In this document: positions 32,507 to 37,753 of the stretch, one piece after another | How positions within the stretch are numbered: the stretch's first letter is position 1 | How the letters are laid out: the number at the start of each line of letters is the position of its first letter | Origin: Deltaproteobacteria bacterium GWA2_54_12 | GTDB lineage: Bacteria > Desulfobacterota > GWC2-55-46 | NCBI GenBank assembly: GCA_001795535.1 | Contig: MGPK01000001.1 | Span: 63,470 to 101,222 of the forward strand | DNA: 37,753 nucleotides | Direction: 5' to 3' | Translations under genes and position numbers: made by a program | Notes under the pieces: model-generated | What the model was told of the DNA's origin: nothing | Databases searched by the model: none | Seen by the model: the letters and a program-made list of their open reading frames with translations, nothing else

Positions 32507-33533
32507 CGGCGGAAAGGTAGCCGCCTGTTCGGTCTTCGTCAATGTCGCTCTCGCGGCCGCGAAGGCCCTCATAGCTTTTTATTCCGGCAGCGCCGCCGTG
32601 CTCTCGGAAGCGGTACACAGCCTCACTGATGTCGTCGCCAGCCTTTCAGTCTGGACAGGCATAAAGCTCTCAAGGGTGAAATCCCCGTCATTTCCCTGGG
32701 GGCTGTACAAGGCGGAAAATATCGCCGCCGTCGTAACCGCTCTTTTCATTTTCCTGATGGCATACGAGATAGCGAAAGAGGCCGTTCTCGGGGAACACAG
32801 AAGCCTCTCGAACATTGGCCTCTCGATAACCGCCCTTTTTTTAATGGCAGTGCCGGTGTACCTTTTTACAAGGTATGAAAAGAAGAGGGCTCGGGAGCTG
32901 AACTCACCATCCCTCCTTGCTGACGCAGAGCACTGGCTTACGGATATCCTCTCCATCGGCGTCGTTATCGCCGGGCTTGCCGCTTCCAGATATACTCCCT
33001 ATGCGGACAGGGTAGCGTCAATCATCGTAATTTTTCTGGTGCTCAGGATAGGGTACAGGATTCTCAAGGACTCCATGAAAAGCCTCCTCGACGCTTCGGT
33101 CGACGCCGGGACGCTGGATAAGATAAGAAAGACCGTAGAGCGCTTCGCTGAGGTCCGGGAGGTGCGTTCTTTGAACGCCAGGAACTCCGGGAGTTTCATC
33201 TTCGTCCACATGGACCTCAGGCTTTCGGCGAGAAGGCTTAAAGAGGCCCACAGGTCCGCGGACGCCATTGAAAAGGCCGTAAGGAACGAAGTCCCTTTCA
33301 TAGAGGAAGTCAGCATACATTATGAGCCTGTGAAAAAAGACTTCGTACGGTGCGCCGCTACTCTTTCTGGCAGGGATGGCGCCGTCTCGCCACACTTCGG
33401 GAACGCCCCGTTCGTTATTCTCTGGGACAAGGATGGGGACGGCAAGGTGATATCAAAAGAGGTCGTCGGTCGAAAACCCCTTTGCAGGACTGGAAAAAGG
33501 GAAGGGCATCAAATTGGCCGAGCTGCTTGTTGA
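32466..33533 (+). CDS. Cation diffusion facilitator (CDF) metal efflux protein, C-terminal domain cut by a frameshift
   Basis: CDF antiporter that expels divalent metal ions (Zn, Fe, Mn, Co or Ni). Residues 1-200 hold six membrane helices with metal-site motifs HSLTD (helix 2) and DAEHWLTD (helix 5). A cytoplasmic domain about 210-295 follows (SLLDASVDAGTLDKIR, SIHYEPV). From about 300 the sequence changes into a DiNase/NifX-like domain (SGRDGAVSPHFGNAPFVILW). As read, the frame ends at 33533 after a meaningless tail (from GRKPLCRTGKR); the proper continuation lies one base further on in the next frame (33472-33690). GTG 32466 is chosen for its AAGGAG site. It overlaps the methyltransferase gene by 41 nt. 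Confidence 0.85.
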   Translation: MDKSAGKKAAQTDDGGKVAACSVFVNVALAAAKALIAFYSGSAAVLSEAVHSLTDVVASLSVWTGIKLSRVKSPSFPWGLYKAENIAAVVTALFIFLMAYEIAKEAVLGEHRSLSNIGLSITALFLMAVPVYLFTRYEKKRARELNSPSLLADAEHWLTDILSIGVVIAGLAASRYTPYADRVASIIVIFLVLRIGYRILKDSMKSLLDASVDAGTLDKIRKTVERFAEVREVRSLNARNSGSFIFVHMDLRLSARRLKEAHRSADAIEKAVRNEVPFIEEVSIHYEPVKKDFVRCAATLSGRDGAVSPHFGNAPFVILWDKDGDGKVISKEVVGRKPLCRTGKREGHQIGRAAC

Positions 33534-33690
33534 AAAGGGCGTCGACGTGCTCTATACGATGGAGGAGTTCTCTGGCAAAGGCCCTGAACATGTCTTTTCT
33601 GATGCCGAGGTCGAGGTACGGATGACCACTTCAAAAAAAATCGAGGAACTTCTGGAGCAGAATGCTTTTAGCCCTGATAACGGCATTTAG
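33472..33690 (+). pseudogene. Frameshifted C-terminal half of the CDF-linked DiNase/NifX-like domain
   Basis: In the frame +1 to the CDF gene the sequence reads ENPFAGLEKGKGIKLAELL, then EKGVDVLYTMEEFSGKGP and EVRMTTSKKIEELLEQ, which completes the dinitrogenase iron-molybdenum cofactor-binding fold begun in the CDF frame (ribonuclease H-like, as in NifX/NifY and MTH1175-type proteins). One extra base near 33463-33471 separates the halves. Either a sequencing or assembly error, a true mutation, or a programmed shift explains this. The joined protein would have about 408 residues. Its end overlaps the ZIP gene start by 29 nt. Confidence 0.8.
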
Positions 33691-34399
33691 CCTTCTTGGG
33701 AGCGTGGGCGCCATAGCTTTTGCTGGTGTTTTCCTCCTCTTCCCTGAAAGGACGCGCGCTTCCCTGATACCCGGCCTTATAAGCTACGCTTCGGGGACGC
33801 TCCTTGGCGCGGCCTTCCTGGGGCTCATCCCGAACGCCATCGACCGCCTGGAGGCCGCAACCGTCCTTCAGTTCGTCCTCGCGGGGGTTCTGCTTTTCTT
33901 TGTGCTTGAGAAGCTCATACTCTGGCATCACTGCCATAATGAAGAATGCGAGGTCCGCGAGACCTCCGGTCCGCTACTCTTGATAGGGGACGCCGTCCAC
34001 AACTTTGTGGACGGCGTTATAATAGCCGCCGCGTTCATCATATCCGTGCCGCTCGGCATATCAGCCGCCCTGGCGGTAATCGCCCACGAGATCCCGCAGG
34101 AGGTCGGGGATTTCGGCGTCCTCCTTGACAGCGGCTACAAGAAAGAGCGCGCATTCCTTTTGAATACCCTTTCAGGCATTACAACTGTTCCCGGGGCCTT
34201 GCTCGCCTATTTTTACCTGAGAGAGGTCCAGGGCTTGATCCCCTATATAATGGCCCTGTCGGCGGCGAGCTTTGTATATATAGCCATGGTGGACCTTATC
34301 CCGGCCCTGCACAGGAAGGCTGGCATCGCGGCAGGAGTCAGGCAGTTCGCGCTGATGCTGGCCGGTGTGGCTACAATAACCTTATTCCATCTTCATTGA
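33662..34399 (+). CDS. ZIP-family divalent metal transporter
   Basis: A 245-aa ZIP (ZupT/ZIP-like) transporter with about eight membrane helices. Helix 4 carries the metal-site motif HNFVDG (in GDAVHNFVDGVIIAAAF) and helix 5 carries HEIPQEVGD, the two hallmark motifs of the family. A His/Cys loop (LWHHCHNEECEV) lies before helix 4, typical of the variable metal-binding loop. ZIP proteins usually import Zn, Fe or Mn. Here it is translationally coupled to a CDF exporter, so the operon has both import-type and export-type proteins. GGAG lies 5 nt before ATG 33662. Confidence 0.9.
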   Translation: MLLALITAFSLLGSVGAIAFAGVFLLFPERTRASLIPGLISYASGTLLGAAFLGLIPNAIDRLEAATVLQFVLAGVLLFFVLEKLILWHHCHNEECEVRETSGPLLLIGDAVHNFVDGVIIAAAFIISVPLGISAALAVIAHEIPQEVGDFGVLLDSGYKKERAFLLNTLSGITTVPGALLAYFYLREVQGLIPYIMALSAASFVYIAMVDLIPALHRKAGIAAGVRQFALMLAGVATITLFHLH

Positions 34400-34409
34400 G
34401 AAATTGAAA

Positions 34410-35360
34410 ATGATAGCTTTCGGCCCCGTACCCTCAAGGCGTCTCGGCAGGAGCCTTGGCGTCAATAATGTGCCGCTCAAGTCATGCACCTATTCATGCG
34501 TATACTGCCAGCTTGGCCGCACCCCTGCGACAATGACCGAGCGCCGGAAGTTCTTCGAGCCCGAAGAGGTCTTCAAAGCCGTGAAAAAGAGGCTCTCGGA
34601 CCTCATGAAAGCAAAAGAGGCTCCTGTCGATTTCATAACCTTTGTCCCGGACGGCGAGCCGACGCTCGATATAAACCTTGGCCGCGAAATCGACCTTCTT
34701 AAACCACTGGGGATTAAGATAGCCGTTATCACGAATTCGTCCCTTATCTGGCTTGAAGACGTAAAGGAAGATCTCAATAAGGCAGACTGGGTATCCTTGA
34801 AGATAGATTCGACTAAAGAAGACATCTGGCGGAGAATCAACCGCCCTGATAAAAGCCTGCGCTTGCAGGAAATCATGGACGGAATAGTTGCTTTCTCGCA
34901 GGCTTTCAAGGGCGAGCTTACGACTGAGACGATGCTTGTAAAAGGCATAAACGACGACGAGAAAAATATGAACGAGGTTTCGGATTTTATCGCCGAAATA
35001 AATCCCTCCAAGGCGTATATTGCCGTTCCAACGAGACCCCCTTCTGAAAACTGGGTACAGCCGCCAGATGAGGCGGCCCTTAACCTCTGTTTTCAGGTCT
35101 TCAACAGCAAGCTGCCCCGTGTCGAGTATCTAATAGGCTACGAGGGAGATTCCTTTGCCTTCAGCGGTGATGTTGAGGGAGATATCCTTGGCATCACCGC
35201 CGTCCACCCTATGAGGGAGGATGCCGTAAGGAGCCTGCTTGCGAAGGCAAACGCCGGGTGGTCGGTCGTTCAGAAGTTGATTGTACAGGGGAAGCTTGTC
35301 GAGACGGAATACAGGGGTATGAAGTTTTACATCCGGACGCCATCAAAATCTGGTAATTAG
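34410..35360 (+). CDS. Radical SAM protein of the COG0731 type
   Basis: A 316-aa iron-sulfur enzyme. The start FGPVPSRRLGRSLGVNNVP and the cluster motif CTYSCVYCQLG (C-x3-C-x2-C) are typical of the COG0731 group of radical SAM proteins, related to the wyosine-forming enzyme family but common in bacteria without wyosine. A TIM-barrel core follows (FVPDGEPTLDINLG, VITNSSLI). The last 75 residues look like a winged-helix tail (LLAKANAGWSVVQKLIVQGK). The reaction is unknown. The gene starts 11 nt after the ZIP gene, so it belongs to the same operon; a role linked to metal or cofactor handling is inference only. Confidence 0.87.
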   Translation: MIAFGPVPSRRLGRSLGVNNVPLKSCTYSCVYCQLGRTPATMTERRKFFEPEEVFKAVKKRLSDLMKAKEAPVDFITFVPDGEPTLDINLGREIDLLKPLGIKIAVITNSSLIWLEDVKEDLNKADWVSLKIDSTKEDIWRRINRPDKSLRLQEIMDGIVAFSQAFKGELTTETMLVKGINDDEKNMNEVSDFIAEINPSKAYIAVPTRPPSENWVQPPDEAALNLCFQVFNSKLPRVEYLIGYEGDSFAFSGDVEGDILGITAVHPMREDAVRSLLAKANAGWSVVQKLIVQGKLVETEYRGMKFYIRTPSKSGN

Positions 35361-35448
35361 GATATTACGGAAACCCCCAGCCCGGCCCTTTTTCAAACCA
35401 CTTTATTTTTTAGGAAAGCTCGTATCTCCTTCGTGGAGATATTCCTTA

Positions 35449-35786
35449 ATGGTGGACAGGCTGGTTATCGCCTATGGCGACTACTGGGGGCACTGGGTGA
35501 ATGCGGCCTCGTTCTTCGGCAATGTCATCCTCATCGCCTCATTGACAACCTCGTGCCGGCCGCATGGGATTGGAGGGCGCGGTGTAATCCCGCCGCAGGT
35601 TATGTACTTTTCGGGGCCGTCGCCGGGATCATGGTCTATATAAGCCTCGATGAGCTGCTGCCGACAAGCCGCGCCTACGGCAAAGAACACGACAGCCTTT
35701 TCGGGCTCCTCGCCGGGATGGTAGTCATGGCATTGAGCCTTCTTTGTGATGGGCGAACAAGAACTACAATATACTGGCTGCTGTAG
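35449..35786 (+). pseudogene. Decayed zupT-like ZIP transporter gene
   Basis: Three pieces of a ZupT-type protein are recognisable. In one frame (35449 on) [18 protein letters not shown] resembles the helix before the central loop. In a second frame LIDNLVPAA resembles the ALIDRLVP motif. From 35592 [19 protein letters not shown], then [17 protein letters not shown] and [12 protein letters not shown] match the C-terminal helices. The 5' third, the metal-site helices (HNxPEG) and most of the middle are missing, and a frameshift lies near 35540-35550. It is a clear pseudogene, next to an intact ZIP gene 1 kb away. Confidence 0.8.
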
Positions 35787-36018
35787 CCCAATGACGAGAC
35801 CTGCATCTGTTAGCGATTTTATAAAAGTAAGAATTTTTAAAAAAGATTCATTAGGATGACGCCCAGAAGCGGGCCGAGGCGGCGAAAAAAAAATACTACG
35901 AGGTGGTCCTGATAGCTTTTTCAGGCGTTAGAAAGGATGCGTAAACTGCCAGAGCGGCATAAAAATCCCACGCGGAAGAGATGGGTTGAAAGTAAGTCAT
36001 TAATTCTAAAGGAAAATC

Positions 36019-36105
36019 TGGTGCCGGAGGTGGGAATCGAACCCACACACCCTTTCGGGTACGGGATTTTGAGTCCCGCGCGTCTGCCTGTTTCACCACT
36101 CCGGC
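36019..36105 (-). tRNA. tRNA-Leu (anticodon CAA)
   Basis: Read on the minus strand it begins GCCGGAGTGG and ends CTCCGGC-A-CCA with CCA encoded. The acceptor stem pairs 7 of 7. The anticodon arm CGGGA-CTCAAAA-TCCCG gives anticodon CAA (plus-strand 36069-36071). A long variable arm (ACCC-GAAA-GGGT) marks it as class II, and the T-arm GTGGG-TTCGATT-CCCAC is perfect. Its 3' end faces the putative island that ends at 15320. Confidence 0.96.
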
Positions 36106-36224
36106 GTATTTGGTTGGAAATGCGGGGAAAGAAAGGCAAAGAAAAAATTAACACAGGGCCAAGTCCGTGTCAACGGCAAACAGGCGTTCCGGGCCTCTGG
36201 CGGCTGTGGTCCCTGTGAATCTCG

Positions 36225-36374
36225 CTGTCATTCTGAGCGGCAGAGTCAGCATTGCCGAGATTGCTTATCTCGCCCCATCCCTGGGGCGCGACCCTCCGGG
36301 CCTTCTCGCTTACGCTCGAAGTTCAATTTTTGCTATCCTGCAAAAATTGTCGCTCCGCTCCCTCGCAATGACAG
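36225..36374. repeat. MITE-like palindromic element, 150 bp
   Basis: Terminal inverted repeats CTGTCATT (36225-36232) and AATGACAG (36367-36374) enclose non-coding DNA with a perfect internal dyad CAATTTTTGC-N6-GCAAAAATTG (36327-36352). The edges read TGTCATTCTGAGCGG and CGCTCCCTCGCAATGACA, a type of short interspersed repeat often seen between genes in delta-type and Nitrospirota genomes. It occupies most of the gap between tRNA-Leu and kdsB. Confidence 0.65.
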
Positions 36375-36394
36375 GATACGCCCCCTCGAACCTG

Positions 36395-36422
36395 TTGACT
36401 TAAAGACCTGTTTTGATATATT
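36395..36422 (+). promoter_or_regulatory. Sigma-70 promoter of kdsB
   Basis: TTGACT (36395-36400) and TATATT (36417-36422) with 16-nt spacing. The -10 ends only 7 nt before ATG 36430, so the transcript should start at or next to the start codon: a leaderless mRNA is likely. Confidence 0.7.
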
Positions 36423-36429
36423 GGCGGGA

Positions 36430-37167
36430 ATGAAAATCGCCGCCATAATCCCCGCAAGGTTTGCCTCGACCCGTCTAGAGGGAAAGCCGCTGGCAGACAT
36501 TTGCGGGAAGTCCATGGTCCAGCGCGTCTACGAACGGGCCCTGGCGGCCAACCTCTCCGAGGTTGTGGTCGCAACCGACGACGAGCGCATACTGAAAGCG
36601 GTCAAAGCCTTTGGCGGCAAGGCGGTCATGACCTCGCCGCAAAACGCTTCAGGCACGGACAGGGTCGCCGAGGCGGCATCCCTCATCCAGGCCGATATAA
36701 TTGTGAACCTTCAGGGGGACGAACCTCTCATTGACCCAAGCCTTATCGAGGCCGCCGTTCGCCCAATGCGTGATATCCCCGGACTTGCGATGTGCACCTT
36801 GAAAACGCCCATCATCCATGAGGAAGAGTACCTCGACCCGAACGCCGTAAAGGTGGTGACTGACAAGGACGGCTTTGCCCTGTACTTTTCCAGAAGCCCG
36901 ATACCGTTCAGCCGGAAGGGGTTCGCGGGCCTTCCGGTCCCTTCGTACAAGCACATAGGCCTTTATGTCTTCAGAAGGGATTTTCTTTTCGAGTTCACGA
37001 AAATTAAGCCCACTCCGCTTGAGCTTTCAGAAAGTCTGGAGCAGCTCCGGGCCATCGAGAACGGCCATAAAATAAAGGTGGTCGAGGTCCAGTACAACCC
37101 TGTCTCGGTCGATACGCCTGAAGACCTGGAAAAGGTCAGGGCAATAGTAAAAGGAGGGTGCCTCTAA
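36430..37167 (+). CDS. kdsB: 3-deoxy-manno-octulosonate cytidylyltransferase (CMP-Kdo synthetase)
   Basis: A 245-aa cytoplasmic enzyme that activates Kdo with CTP for LPS inner-core synthesis. The N-terminus [20 protein letters not shown] is the nucleotide-binding signature of the family. [11 protein letters not shown], the [11 protein letters not shown] motif, [19 protein letters not shown] and [11 protein letters not shown] follow in the expected order, and [12 protein letters not shown] and [14 protein letters not shown] close the fold. The length is normal (about 245). ATG 36430 is chosen over TTG 36421, which would overlap the -10 box. No usable ribosome site precedes the ATG. The kdsB-pyrG order is common in delta-type bacteria, often followed by kdsA. 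Confidence 0.96.
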   Translation: MKIAAIIPARFASTRLEGKPLADICGKSMVQRVYERALAANLSEVVVATDDERILKAVKAFGGKAVMTSPQNASGTDRVAEAASLIQADIIVNLQGDEPLIDPSLIEAAVRPMRDIPGLAMCTLKTPIIHEEEYLDPNAVKVVTDKDGFALYFSRSPIPFSRKGFAGLPVPSYKHIGLYVFRRDFLFEFTKIKPTPLELSESLEQLRAIENGHKIKVVEVQYNPVSVDTPEDLEKVRAIVKGGCL

Positions 37168-37202
37168 AAATTGCTCTTTTTCCCGATCTCTTTGTCAGGC
37201 CA

Positions 37203-37250
37203 GAAGTAAAAATGCTCACATATTCATATATATGTTACGCTTTTTACTTC
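37203..37250. promoter_or_regulatory. Long dyad in the kdsB-pyrG intergenic region
   Basis: GAAGTAAAAA (37203-37212) pairs with TTTTTACTTC (37241-37250). After a small internal loop GC/GC pairs, and ACATAT (37218-37223) pairs with ATATGT (37230-37235). In all 18 base pairs form around a 6-nt loop. It could be a kdsB terminator (weak, AT-rich), an operator or a mobile-element scar. Confidence 0.55.
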
Positions 37251-37322
37251 CATCATGCATTGACCTCGGAAAAAATATCTGATTTTCAGAGCCACCCGGA
37301 ACAGAAAGGCCTGTAAAAAGTA

Positions 37323-37351
37323 TTTCAAACTAAGCGGATTCAGGTTATATT
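37323..37351 (+). promoter_or_regulatory. Candidate sigma-70 promoter of pyrG
   Basis: TTTCAA (37323-37328) and TATATT (37346-37351) with 17-nt spacing, 44 nt before ATG 37396. The -35 is a poor match, so confidence is limited. Confidence 0.4.
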
Positions 37352-37395
37352 AGCTTTTTAACTCAACTCCAACCCAAACTATCCCAAAACACTAA

Positions 37396-37753
<358 letters not shown>

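Noticed and set aside
35937-36218. Plus-strand frame reading VPEVGIEPTHPFGYG
   Set aside because: This is the antisense translation of tRNA-Leu, a well-known annotation artefact.

Overview
The window looks like a chromosomal segment of a Gram-negative, moderately GC-rich bacterium of deltaproteobacterial (Desulfobacterota-like) or Nitrospirota-like type. The reasons are an LPS gene (kdsB) next to pyrG, an MSHA-type pilus locus, a phosphate-selective porin, sigma-54 regulation, and a high density of PAS-rich hybrid histidine kinases. The lineage is inferred from gene content only. No CRISPR array, rRNA, prophage, transposase or integrase was seen.

Region 1 (1-8.6 kb, minus strand) is an MSHA/type IV pilus-like assembly locus. 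Read in the direction of transcription it holds a prepilin, a terminator, a possible small membrane protein, a second larger prepilin with a C-terminal Ig-like segment, then mshI-, mshJ-, mshK-, mshL-, mshE- and mshG-like genes. Most neighbours overlap by 1-4 nt. mshG runs off the left edge. A decayed gene (8722-8934) lies behind the first pilin promoter.

Region 2 (9.06-13.43 kb, plus strand) is a phosphate-response block: a soluble receiver-kinase protein, an OprP-type porin, PstS and a PhoB-like regulator. TTAAC/GTAAC-type direct repeats with about 10-11 bp spacing precede three of these genes. pstCAB and phoU are not here.

Region 3 (13.5-15.3 kb) is a metal/arsenic scrapyard. It holds the 3' ends of an ACR3-like arsenite exporter and of an ABC-3 metal permease (both dead, minus strand). 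An apparently intact ArsR-family repressor and a CopD-like membrane protein follow, and share a promoter/operator motif. The arsR promoter lies inside the dead permease gene.

Region 4 (15.3-36.1 kb) is bounded by a direct repeat: a 27-nt copy of the 3' end of tRNA-Leu(CAA) at 15320-15346 and the intact tRNA gene at 36019-36105. The orientation is that expected for attL/attR of an element inserted at a tRNA 3' end. Inside are (a) a good sigma-54 promoter driving a membrane hybrid kinase and a lone receiver, followed by an NtrC-family activator; (b) a four-PAS hybrid kinase; (c) a 1452-residue BarA-type kinase (PAS x4, GAF, HisKA, HATPase, REC, REC, HPt) overlapping a lone receiver gene and a REC-GGDEF diguanylate cyclase, that is, a phosphorelay ending in c-di-GMP; (d) a GNAT acetyltransferase, a truncated cupin and a double DUF1540 protein; and (e) a compact metal operon: SAM methyltransferase, CDF exporter fused to a nitrogenase-cofactor-type (DiNase/NifX) domain but split by a frameshift, ZIP transporter, and a COG0731 radical SAM protein. 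A decayed zupT-like gene follows.

Region 5 (36.1-37.75 kb): tRNA-Leu, a 150-bp MITE-like repeat, kdsB with a promoter so close that its mRNA is probably leaderless, a long dyad, and the 5' part of pyrG.
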